From assembly GCA_035537875.1 (NCBI GenBank), contig DATLLJ010000086.1, positions 1 through 64,000 of the forward strand: a stretch of DNA of 64,000 nucleotides. Direction: 5' to 3'. Both the position numbers and the translations under genes were made by a program. The notes under the pieces are model-generated. The model made no database searches. It had not been told where the DNA came from and saw only the letters and a program-made list of their open reading frames with translations. Positions 52,916 to 60,539 of this stretch are shown here, one piece after another (the stretch's first letter is position 1; each line of letters begins with the position of its first letter). This DNA is from DATLLJ01 sp035537875 (GTDB lineage: Bacteria > Acidobacteriota > Vicinamibacteria > Vicinamibacterales > CAVVIG01).

Positions 52916-54136
52916 TCAAAGCGAACTCAGGAACCACAGAAGAGCGGCCCGATCCTCCTGACCAAGCCGCTGATATGCCGCTCGAACCCGTTCAGCCTCT
53001 CCACGGTGGCGGAGTATGGCTTCCTCAGCGGTGGCGGCAGAGCCATCATGGAGCAAGGGCCTGCGAAACCTGAGACCCCACAATGCCGGCGTTCGAAACT
53101 CGTTAGGCTGCGCGGCGCCTTGCGGGATCCCGTCCCCGGTGCCGACGTCGTGCAGAAGCAGATCGGAGAAGAGCGCTACCGGCCGGCGGTGGAGCGGAGG
53201 GCTGACGCTTGGACCCGTGGGAAGAGAAGGGACGTGGCATGACGCGCATCCGAGGGCGCCGAAGATCGATTCGCCCCTGCGCATCGAGTCGTCGGCGGAC
53301 TGCCGGGGGACCGGAGCCAGAAACTTCATGAAGCTCGCAAAGTTGTCGATTCCGCGGCGTCCGGTCCGAGGGTCGACCGCATCCTCCGGGTCGGGAATCG
53401 GATCGCACAGGCGCATCCGCGCCACGTCGACCCCGAACGCGAGTTCGCTCGCGAAAATGGCGTTCGTGATGCCCATCTCGTTGCGATAGGCATCCGCCCC
53501 GAAGACCAGGAGCGTCGCGTGCTGGGCTTTCCACCCGAATCGACCGACGCGGCGATCGCCCGTCGCGCGATCCACGATGACGGCGGCGCGACCGCTGATA
53601 TCGTCACGGTCGCGATCGGAAGGATCTTCGAGGTCGAGCAGCGTCGAATCCTCGATGGCTTCTATGAGACCCGCACCGAAGAGCGGAACCGGCACGCGCC
53701 GTGCGATGACGTTGGCGCTCGCAGGGATGACCGGTTGGCAGGCGTGTCCTGGAACCGAAAACAACTGGAAGAGCGATTCGCCCGATTCGTCGATCGGCTG
53801 GAACTCGCCTGACGGCAGCCGGCGGCCGGCGCGCACTTCCGTGACGAGACCCCCGCCCCCGACCGCGGGGACGCTATGACAGGCCGCGCAGCTGGTCCCG
53901 TTGAATGCCGGGCCGAGGCCCTCCTCCGCGGTTTCCACCTCGAGGAAGTCATCCAGGCCGAGTCGGAATTCCTCGAACTCGCGGGGGGTCAGGCCCGCGA
54001 GCGGCGCGCCCGGCAGGCCCGGTCCCTGGGCCGCGACGATGGCGACTGTTCCCAGCAGCGATAGCGCGGTCAAACCGACAGCGGTTCGTACACGCAATCG
54101 TTCGCCGTTCGTGCCGACGCGTTCCCGCTTGGTCAT
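52916..54136 (-). CDS. Di-haem oxidoreductase (DUF1111/DHOR, MauG-related)
   Basis: This 406-residue exported protein has two haem sites: CAACHSVPAVGGGG near residue 82 and CASCHVPSLP near residue 302. The layout and the C-terminal LLHDGSAATAEEAILRHRGEA are those of the di-haem oxidoreductase family (once called thiol oxidoreductase) related to MauG and cytochrome c peroxidases. A signal sequence precedes AQGPG. It overlaps the CuA-like gene by four bases, so a redox partnership is likely. Substrate unknown. Confidence 0.88.
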   Translation of the reverse strand: MTKRERVGTNGERLRVRTAVGLTALSLLGTVAIVAAQGPGLPGAPLAGLTPREFEEFRLGLDDFLEVETAEEGLGPAFNGTSCAACHSVPAVGGGGLVTEVRAGRRLPSGEFQPIDESGESLFQLFSVPGHACQPVIPASANVIARRVPVPLFGAGLIEAIEDSTLLDLEDPSDRDRDDISGRAAVIVDRATGDRRVGRFGWKAQHATLLVFGADAYRNEMGITNAIFASELAFGVDVARMRLCDPIPDPEDAVDPRTGRRGIDNFASFMKFLAPVPRQSADDSMRRGESIFGALGCASCHVPSLPTGPSVSPPLHRRPVALFSDLLLHDVGTGDGIPQGAAQPNEFRTPALWGLRFRRPLLHDGSAATAEEAILRHRGEAERVRAAYQRLGQEDRAALLWFLSSL

Positions 54137-54525
54137 CGTTGTTCAGCCTGACGTTCGAGGACGACGATTTCGCCCCGCATGAAGGAATGGCCCGCTCCGC
54201 AGACGTGAGAGCACTCGAACGTGTACCGTCCTGCCCGGTCAGGCGTGAAATCCACGGTAATCGTTCCCCGGCCTCGCTTCGGGATCTCCACGTTGAGGTC
54301 GGTTCCCAGAATGCGAAAGCCGTGGTCCGTATCCTGACTGCGCAGCTGAAGCCGCAGCGTCGTTCCGACCCGGGTCCTGATTTCAGAGGGGGTGAAGCTG
54401 AAACGTTCTGCGCTCACGTCCACGACCTGCTGTTCCCGCACGTCACCCGGCGTCTGCAGGAATACAAAGGCGCCGAGCGAGGCGCCGGCCAGCAGCAGAA
54501 TGCAGAAGGCCAGGGCGGCACGCAT
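54133..54525 (-). CDS. CuA-type cupredoxin (cytochrome oxidase subunit II-like domain)
   Basis: This 130-residue protein has a single N-terminal membrane anchor (ALAFCILLLAGASLGAFVFL) and one cupredoxin domain. The binuclear copper motif CSHVCGAGHSFM (C-x3-C-x3-H-x2-M) and the upstream ligand in DTDHGFR are complete, as in COX2 and nitrous oxide reductase. No oxidase subunit I is present in the window, so it is probably a stand-alone electron carrier or copper-handling protein. ATG 54525 overlaps the porin stop. Electrons could pass between it and the adjacent di-haem enzyme. Confidence 0.88.
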   Translation of the reverse strand: MRAALAFCILLLAGASLGAFVFLQTPGDVREQQVVDVSAERFSFTPSEIRTRVGTTLRLQLRSQDTDHGFRILGTDLNVEIPKRGRGTITVDFTPDRAGRYTFECSHVCGAGHSFMRGEIVVLERQAEQR

Positions 54526-55709
54526 CAGAACCACCAACCGATGCCGGCGTTGAACGAGTCGGGCGCGACGATTACGGTGCTCCGGTTCCGCTGGATGACG
54601 TAATCCACTTTGATGGCAATGTCCGGGTCGGGCCAGTACGTCGCGCCGACGATCCACGCGTCGCGATCGAATTCTTCCAGGGGAAGGTACCCATCCGGCA
54701 TTCGGTACTGGGTATTGAAGTTCTCGTACCGGACGAATGCCCCCACTTCGCCGATCGACGGGCTGGAAGAAACTCGATAACCGGCCTCCAGGTAGCCGCC
54801 CCGAAGCGAGCGCGCCACATTCGGGTTCACGCCGGTCTGCCGGAAACGCGCGTCGTTGAGTTCCCCCGCGTTCAGAATCCCGACCTGAGCGAACTCGCCG
54901 CGAAGCTCGATGCGGTCGCGCGCGTAACGAGCGTCCATCTCGAACAGGCGGACGGGGACGTCGAATCGAGGCTGAAACTCGAACCCGGACCTGCCGGTCC
55001 AGAAGCTTGCCCCCGCAGTCAGCCCGGGCAGGCCAACGTATTCCAGTCGACCTGTTACGGCCGCTCGACCGATGTTCGTCTCGCCGCCCTTCTGGCGTCC
55101 GCCTCGGATTCCTTCATTGGCGCTGAATTCCGCAGCATTCAGCGGAGATCCGACGTAGGCCCGATACCTCCATCCCCGCCTGAGCTCGCCGTGGACACCC
55201 GCCCCGACTTCGAACCAGGTGGTAGGGATGATGACGGTGTCGACAAAGGGTCGCTCCACGCCGTAGAACACCGGTGGCTCGTGGCGTTCGTTGATGATGC
55301 CGACCGGCAAGAGCAGCATGCCGGCGCGAACGTTGAACGGTCGGGCCAGCAGAAAATCGACGTAGGCCTGCTCGAGCTCCAGCTCACCCGATTCCTCCAG
55401 CCCCTCGACGAAGGCATGCTCCAGCTCGAGTTCCCCGACGAATCGGATCCGGTCGGAGAAGCGATGCGTGATCAACAGGACGAAGCGGTGAAAGTCGAGC
55501 TGGCCGTCCTCGAGCGGAGGCAGCGCCTCGGGCCCCAGGAAGGGCTTCGTGTAGTGCATCTCCATGTAGCCCGAGAACGCGGTGGCGGGCTGAACCGGAG
55601 CGGCCTGGGCCAGAACGGTCGGTGGGGCCGCCCACGAGCAAAGCGCCGCTGCCATAGCGGCAAGTCGATATTTTGCAACGGTTCGCAGCATTGCACTCGT
55701 GAATTTCAT
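54525..55709 (-). CDS. Porin-like outer-membrane protein
   Basis: This 394-residue protein has a signal peptide ending VLAQA and a barrel-like mature part with repeated amphipathic strands and a terminal FNAGIGWWF. Stretches such as FSGYMEMHYTKPF, FHRFVLLITHRFSDRIRFVGE and NVRAGMLLLPVGIINERHEPP resemble phosphate-selective or other substrate-specific porins. It starts the three-gene unit porin, CuA protein and di-haem oxidoreductase, and shares a promoter region with the multicopper oxidase. ATG 55691 is an alternative start. Confidence 0.75.
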   Translation of the reverse strand: MKFTSAMLRTVAKYRLAAMAAALCSWAAPPTVLAQAAPVQPATAFSGYMEMHYTKPFLGPEALPPLEDGQLDFHRFVLLITHRFSDRIRFVGELELEHAFVEGLEESGELELEQAYVDFLLARPFNVRAGMLLLPVGIINERHEPPVFYGVERPFVDTVIIPTTWFEVGAGVHGELRRGWRYRAYVGSPLNAAEFSANEGIRGGRQKGGETNIGRAAVTGRLEYVGLPGLTAGASFWTGRSGFEFQPRFDVPVRLFEMDARYARDRIELRGEFAQVGILNAGELNDARFRQTGVNPNVARSLRGGYLEAGYRVSSSPSIGEVGAFVRYENFNTQYRMPDGYLPLEEFDRDAWIVGATYWPDPDIAIKVDYVIQRNRSTVIVAPDSFNAGIGWWF

Positions 55710-55718
55710 GAAGTCTAT

Positions 55719-55763
55719 ACTCTTGACTTGTTCAGTAACAAGAGTTATTTTGATTTATCAAAA
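55719..55763. promoter_or_regulatory. Divergent promoter with two palindromic operators
   Basis: This AT-rich 58-base gap has TTGACT (55723-55728) and TATTTT (55746-55751), 17 bases apart, toward the multicopper oxidase. The palindrome CTTGTT-CAGT-AACAAG (55727-55742) fills the spacer, nested inside a wider pair ACTCTTG/CAAGAGT (55719-55725 and 55739-55745). A second palindrome TTTTGA-TTTA-TCAAAA (55748-55763) covers the -10 and start region, four bases before the ATG. On the other strand TTGTTA and TATAGA are 16 bases apart toward the porin. A dimeric regulator could control both units here. Confidence 0.7.
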
Positions 55764-55767
55764 TTCG

Positions 55768-56802
55768 ATGGCAAACCTGACCCGACGCACCTGGCTTCAG
55801 ACGACGCTCGCGGCGGTCGCGGGCGGCACGGCCATCGCTCAGCAGACCGGCCAGGACCGGGAGCGCGAGGCACTAGCTCACGCCAACCACTCAATGGGGA
55901 CGGTCGGCCGCGTCGGCACCACGGTCTTCGACCCTTCGGTCTACCTTCGCGCCTGGAACTTCTCCAACCTGCCGGGCCCGGAGCGCGACAAGTTCTATCG
56001 GGAGACCCCCCGGCCGGATGGCACGCTGCTGCGGGACTACGAGTTCTATTCGGTCGACCGCGAGATCGAGATTGCTCCGGGCGTCTTCTTTCCGGCATGG
56101 ACCTATAACGGGCAGGTGCCAGGGCCGACCATCCGCGCGACCGAAGGCGATCGGGTCAGGGTCACCTTCGTCAACCAGAGCGCACATCCCCATTCGATTC
56201 ATTTCCACGGCTGGCATCCGCCGGCCATGGACGGCGCGCTGCCCGATCAGCAGGTGCTCCCCGGCGAGCGTTTCGTGTACGAGTTCGATGCCGAACCGTT
56301 CGGGCTTCACCTGTACCACTGCCACACGGTGCCGCTGAAGCGTCACCTCCATAAGGGTCTGTACGGCGCGTTCATGATCGACCCCCGTGAAAGCCGTCCG
56401 CCGGCGGACGAAATGGTCATGGTGATGAACGCGTTCGACACGAACTTCGACGTGGAAAACGAAGTGTATGCGGTGAACACCGTTGCCAACGCGTACATGC
56501 ACGACCCGATCAGGGTGCAGGTCGGTCGGCTGGTTCGGATCTATCTCATCAATCTGACCGAGTTCGATCTGATCAACAGCTTTCACCTCCACGGCATGTT
56601 TTTCGACGTTTTCCGGACGGGAACGCGTGGGGCGAAGGCCGAGCACACCGACACGGTCATGCTGTGTCAGGGCGAGCGCGCGATTCTCGAGACGACGTTC
56701 CGATATCCGGGCGACTTCATGTTCCACGCGCACCAGAGCGAGTTTGCCGAGTTGGGCTGGATGGGACTGTTCAGGGCGGAGGCTGCAAGCCGTGACACGT
56801 AA
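55768..56802 (+). CDS. Two-domain multicopper oxidase, type 1 copper in domain 1
   Basis: This 344-residue exported enzyme has a Tat-type signal (TRRTWLQTTLAAVAGG). Copper ligands form four His pairs: HSIHFHG, LYHCHTVPLKRHLHKGLYG, FHLHGMFF and FMFHAHQSEF. The second contains the type 1 Cys and its trailing His; the matching place in domain 2 (FHAHQ) has none. This layout fits trimeric two-domain oxidases, which reduce oxygen with type 2/3 copper at subunit interfaces. Nitrite reductase is less likely because the full set of His pairs is present. It overlaps the ZIP gene start. Confidence 0.88.
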   Translation: MANLTRRTWLQTTLAAVAGGTAIAQQTGQDREREALAHANHSMGTVGRVGTTVFDPSVYLRAWNFSNLPGPERDKFYRETPRPDGTLLRDYEFYSVDREIEIAPGVFFPAWTYNGQVPGPTIRATEGDRVRVTFVNQSAHPHSIHFHGWHPPAMDGALPDQQVLPGERFVYEFDAEPFGLHLYHCHTVPLKRHLHKGLYGAFMIDPRESRPPADEMVMVMNAFDTNFDVENEVYAVNTVANAYMHDPIRVQVGRLVRIYLINLTEFDLINSFHLHGMFFDVFRTGTRGAKAEHTDTVMLCQGERAILETTFRYPGDFMFHAHQSEFAELGWMGLFRAEAASRDT

Positions 56803-58000
56803 CGGGACCGTTCTTCCACCAGGGAGGGTGCAGCGGTGGCTCACGGGCCTCGCGCCGCTGGCGCTGCTCGCCGCGCTCATCGGCGGCCTCGTCTGGTGGG
56901 GGCCTGGAAATGCTCTCCGCGGCGACGGTTATCCACCCGTCGAGAGGCTGACTTTCCAGCGCGTCGAGCTGACGACGGACGGCATTGTCGTTCACGTGCT
57001 CAACGATGGGCCCGATGCGGTGCAGATAGCGCAGGTGCAGGTCGATGACGCCTACTGGATGTTCACGGCAGACAACCGCACGGCGCTTTCACACCTTGCG
57101 CGAACGACGCTGTCCATCCCGTACCCGTGGGTACACGGCGAAGCCCATGTCGTCCGGCTCGTGACGTCGACCGGGGCGACCTTCGACCACGAGATCGCCG
57201 TTGCGGTACCTACGCCGCAAGCCAACGTGAAGAGCCTGGGTCTGTTCACGCTCATGGGCGTGTACGTCGGCGTTGTCCCCGTGGCAATCGGACTTCTGTG
57301 GTTTCCCCTCGTGTCACAGATGAGCCGACGAGGCCTCGATTTCGTGCTGGCCCTCACGATAGGCCTCCTGTTGTTTCTCCTGCTCGACGCGGTCGGGGAA
57401 GGGCTGTCGGTCGCTGGAACGATGCCAGGTTCTTTTCAGGGCGCGACGTTGTTCGCGTTCGGCGCGCTGGCGGCCTACCTGGCACTCGAGGGTCTCGGAC
57501 AATGGCTCCGCGCGCGGCGCGAACGGGCGAAGGCGGCACCGTCAACCGAGTGGGTGCTGGCGTTGCTCATCGCGGTCGGGATCGGCCTCCACAACTTCGG
57601 GGAGGGGCTTGCCATCGGGGCGGCCTTCGCCCTCGGCGAAGCGGCGCTCGGGACGCTGCTCGTCATCGGGTTCACACTGCACAACACAACGGAGGGGCTG
57701 GCCATCGTTGCACCGCTGGCTCGCGAACGTGTGCGCCTCGCAGACCTCGTCAAACTCGGGTTGATTGGAGGGGTGCCGACGATCGCCGGGGCGTGGCTGG
57801 GCGGGCTGGTGTACTCGCCGGTGTGGTCGGTGCTCTTTCTCGCCATCGGGGCCGGAGCCATCGCTCAAGTCATCCTGCAGATCGGGACGCAGACGGCCCG
57901 GGATCTGCCGCTGATGCGATTTCTTGCGACGGGGCACGTGATGGCCGGCCTGTTCGCCGGGTTTGCCGTGATGTATGCCACCGGGATGCTGGTTGGATGA
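56792..58000 (+). CDS. ZIP family metal transporter with extra N-terminal periplasmic domain
   Basis: This 402-residue protein has the ZIP signatures VGIGLHNFGEGLAIGAAF and IGFTLHNTTEGLAIVAPL, which supply the metal-site His, Asn and Glu residues. ZIP carriers usually have about 250 residues; here a first membrane helix (residues 21-37) and about 110 residues of beta-rich sequence (FQRVELTTDGIVVHVLNDGPD) precede the transporter. The GTG start has GGAGG nine bases upstream and overlaps the oxidase stop. It may bring copper or another divalent metal to the cupredoxin proteins around it. Confidence 0.88.
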   Translation: MTRNGTVLPPGRVQRWLTGLAPLALLAALIGGLVWWGPGNALRGDGYPPVERLTFQRVELTTDGIVVHVLNDGPDAVQIAQVQVDDAYWMFTADNRTALSHLARTTLSIPYPWVHGEAHVVRLVTSTGATFDHEIAVAVPTPQANVKSLGLFTLMGVYVGVVPVAIGLLWFPLVSQMSRRGLDFVLALTIGLLLFLLLDAVGEGLSVAGTMPGSFQGATLFAFGALAAYLALEGLGQWLRARRERAKAAPSTEWVLALLIAVGIGLHNFGEGLAIGAAFALGEAALGTLLVIGFTLHNTTEGLAIVAPLARERVRLADLVKLGLIGGVPTIAGAWLGGLVYSPVWSVLFLAIGAGAIAQVILQIGTQTARDLPLMRFLATGHVMAGLFAGFAVMYATGMLVG

Positions 58001-58434
58001 ACATGCCGCACCTGCCGAAACTCGTGAGGAGAATGACGGACGCGGGCGGTAAGACGCGCGCGATGCTGGTGTTTGCGGCATTCTCGGTCGTGGCCGGCGC
58101 CGCGCTGATTCCCGTCATCGCCAACCCGCGATCCGCCGCGCGGGAAATCGTGCTCGAGACGCGGAACATGACGTTCTACCTCGAGGGCTCGGACGTCCCG
58201 AATCCGACGCTCGTCGTCAAACGCGGCGAAGAGGTTCGTGTCATCGTGCGGAATCAGGAGCCGGGTATTACGCACGCGTTTGAGGTTGCGTCGCTGGCCG
58301 CGGCGATCGAACAGATTCAGCCGGGATCGACGGCCAGTCTGTCGTTCCGGGTGCCTGATACAGCCGGTCGCCACGAATACGTCTGCCTCCCGCATGCCAG
58401 GATGATGCGGGGCGTGCTGCTCGTCACCGAGTGA
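57997..58434 (+). CDS. Exported type 1 cupredoxin (plastocyanin-like)
   Basis: This 145-residue protein has a hydrophobic N-terminal segment (AMLVFAAFSVVAGAALIPVIA) and one blue-copper domain with ligands in GITHAFEV and YVCLPHARMMRG (Cys-x2-His-x3-Met). A strand VVKRGEEVRVIVRNQEP precedes the first ligand. It overlaps the ZIP gene by four bases, so oxidase, transporter and electron carrier are translated together. It is a likely electron partner of the multicopper oxidase. Confidence 0.88.
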   Translation: MNMPHLPKLVRRMTDAGGKTRAMLVFAAFSVVAGAALIPVIANPRSAAREIVLETRNMTFYLEGSDVPNPTLVVKRGEEVRVIVRNQEPGITHAFEVASLAAAIEQIQPGSTASLSFRVPDTAGRHEYVCLPHARMMRGVLLVTE

Positions 58435-58586
58435 CCGTTCCGGTCGAATCGGTCGCATCCATCGTCGACCACCACAAACGCCCCGTCCATACACGAGACT
58501 CCTCGGACATTTATACTGAGGGGATGCGTGCACGCTGGATATCCTTGTGACTGTACCCAAGGCCGAGTCCAGCGGGGAGGGCGATC

Positions 58587-58730
58587 GTGGAAAAAGACGT
58601 GGTGTGCGGAATGCAGGTCGACCCGGCGAAGGCTGCCGGGATGAGTCAGCTGGACGGCAAGACGTATTACTTCTGCTCGAAGGTCTGCAAGACGCGGTTC
58701 GATGCGAGCCCGGAGAAGTACACCAAGTAA
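58587..58730 (+). CDS. Small YHS-domain metal-binding protein (47 aa)
   Basis: This short ORF starts at GTG 58587 six bases after GGGGAGG and stops at TAA 58728. It encodes a complete YHS domain: VVCGMQVDPAKAAGM, then KTYYFCSKVCKTRFDASPEKY. The Cys residues (CGM and CSKVC) bind metal; YHS domains occur in copper ATPases, mercury proteins and multicomponent oxygenases. Its place beside copper genes suggests cytoplasmic copper binding. TATACT at 58512-58517 may be its -10 box. Confidence 0.85.
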   Translation: MEKDVVCGMQVDPAKAAGMSQLDGKTYYFCSKVCKTRFDASPEKYTK

Positions 58731-58759
58731 GACGACGGGATGACGAGGGTTGGTGGTCC

Positions 58760-60046
58760 CTACTGCGTCGCGGCGCCGCCGGGCCGCATGACGGTCATCG
58801 GCTGGGCCATCCGCATGTTCCACATGCGTCCTCTGGCGGAAGGGATCCGGAGCCGGAAGAACACCTGAAGGGAGAGCGGATGTGAGTCATAGGAGGGCTC
58901 GAGCACTTCGGGTACCGCGTAGAACGTGATGGCGGCACCCAGGCCGCCTTCGAACCCGCGCACGCGCAGGAAATCCCGAACGGCCCCGAATGTGAACGCG
59001 CCGACCGTGTCGACTCGATCGTGCTCGACCGACGCGGCTCCTTCCGTGCCGAGAAGTTTGGCCGTTTCCACCTGCAGCACTTCGACTCTGCTGAAGAGCG
59101 ACGTCAATCCCCTGTGTCGATTAATTTCACCAAACGTCGCGTGACGATTTCCATGGTCGGTCACGTTGAGCCCCCAGCCGCCGGCAACGGCTGTGAAGTC
59201 GTCGCCGGCGCGCTCGAGCCAGGCCCCTGACACGGTGGTCCGCTCGACGTCACCCGGTTCGAGCGCCTCGGGGTCGTTCAGATGACCGGTCGAGACCTGA
59301 AACTCCCAGCGGTCGTCGGGGCGGAACCACAGCCGTCCCGAGACCGAGTCGAGCTGGCCAAAATCGAAGTCCCAGCGGTGTTCGTCAGGTTCGCGGCCGT
59401 TGAAAACGGAGCCTTCGACGGTCCACCGTCCGTGGTCGACCGCAGCGGTCACGACGCCGAAGGCGATGTGAGTCGAGTCGAAGGTGTGATGCCCGAGCGG
59501 CGCAAATGGGACCTCGGCCGCTGACGGGCGGTGCATGAAGGCGACCGGACCCAGCGCCGGTTCGCCGGCCGGGCCGCCTGCCACGGTGAACGCCGTACGG
59601 TCGCTCAGGGAGAGTCGCCAGACGCCGGCGATCTCCATGAACAGGTCGTGCGGGTGCTGGTGATCGATGAGCGGCGCGTCGTCCACCACCTCACCGGATT
59701 GAAAGAGTTCCCGGTAGCCGTCCTTCCCATGTGCCGCGGCTTCCAGGCTGAGCATTCCCGTCACCGTGAACAGGCCGCGTGAAGTGTTGCGGCTCGCCAT
59801 GCCCATCCACCAGTGCGGGACGGCGAACTCGTCCCCGCCCCGGAGGCCACCCTGATGGTTGTACGCGGGAAAGACAACGCCGTCCTGCATGAACTGCCAG
59901 GTGGTTCCCATCGCCATGTTCATATGCTGGCTGTGGTCCTCCTGAGTGGCTGGAGCGTCTTGAGCCGATGCCGGCGTCGACAACACGAAGCTCGCAACGA
60001 TGACGAACAGAGCAAGGAGCACCCGATGGCGCCGGAGCGAAGTCAT
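58760..60046 (-). CDS. Outer-membrane beta-barrel protein of unknown function
   Basis: This 428-residue protein has a signal peptide ending PASAQ and a mature N-terminus rich in His and Met (EDHSQHMNMAMG), as found in copper-exposed periplasmic proteins. The remainder shows repeated strands (WTVEGSVFNGREPDEHRWDF, GRLWFRPDDRWEFQVSTGHL) that fit a barrel. I do not recognise a named family. GGAGGAAC stands before ATG 60046. It faces the YHS gene, 29 bases apart. Confidence 0.7.
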   Translation of the reverse strand: MTSLRRHRVLLALFVIVASFVLSTPASAQDAPATQEDHSQHMNMAMGTTWQFMQDGVVFPAYNHQGGLRGGDEFAVPHWWMGMASRNTSRGLFTVTGMLSLEAAAHGKDGYRELFQSGEVVDDAPLIDHQHPHDLFMEIAGVWRLSLSDRTAFTVAGGPAGEPALGPVAFMHRPSAAEVPFAPLGHHTFDSTHIAFGVVTAAVDHGRWTVEGSVFNGREPDEHRWDFDFGQLDSVSGRLWFRPDDRWEFQVSTGHLNDPEALEPGDVERTTVSGAWLERAGDDFTAVAGGWGLNVTDHGNRHATFGEINRHRGLTSLFSRVEVLQVETAKLLGTEGAASVEHDRVDTVGAFTFGAVRDFLRVRGFEGGLGAAITFYAVPEVLEPSYDSHPLSLQVFFRLRIPSARGRMWNMRMAQPMTVMRPGGAATQ

Positions 60047-60127
60047 GACGTTCCTCCATCAGCGACACACGTCGAACCAGGCGCGACCGGACTGGTCACG
60101 CCGCCCGTCAGAACTGGTGAACGGTGG

Positions 60128-60511
60128 CTAGATGCGAAGAGGAGAACGCCGCGGCGGGGTTGTGAGGCCAGGTGGAGAACCTGAATCGGATTCAGGTCGC
60201 GCGGACATCAACCAGGGTGTGTGGGGGACTCGGTCGATAACCGCCGGCAGGTCCGGCGACTCGAGGGGTCTGGCCGTCGAACTGCCGTGTGATACATCGA
60301 AAGCGATCACCCCGTCGTGATCGTGACCACATCGTTGCTGGCGAGGCGAATGGTGCTCGCGGCGGGTTGGAGACGCTTGATGGTCGTGACCCGATGGACT
60401 CTCGTGGAGCATTCGGGGTGCGGTTTCGCACTCCGTCAGGCACTCGGCAGCCAAGAGGGGAGCCGCTCCGATCGTCAGGCTCACCAATAGAGCCGTCAGC
60501 GGGCGAATCAT
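60128..60511 (-). CDS. His-rich exported protein (127 aa)
   Basis: This small protein has a clear signal peptide (MIRPLTALLVSLTIGAAPLLA before AECL) and a Cys/His-rich centre (CLTECETAP, SGHDHQASPTRREHH, CGHDHDG). No family is recognised. The composition and location between an outer-membrane protein and a TonB receptor in a metal region suggest periplasmic metal binding. The ATG lies 28 bases from the TonB receptor stop, so the two may be co-transcribed. Confidence 0.65.
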   Translation of the reverse strand: MIRPLTALLVSLTIGAAPLLAAECLTECETAPRMLHESPSGHDHQASPTRREHHSPRQQRCGHDHDGVIAFDVSHGSSTARPLESPDLPAVIDRVPHTPWLMSARPESDSGSPPGLTTPPRRSPLRI

Positions 60512-60539
60512 CTCTGGCGATCGTAACACGGGATCACAA

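Noticed and set aside
55748..55763. TTGATTTATCAA as an FNR/CRP site
   Set aside because: Half-sites resemble FNR but the spacing is two bases instead of four, so it is listed only as a palindrome of unknown recognition.
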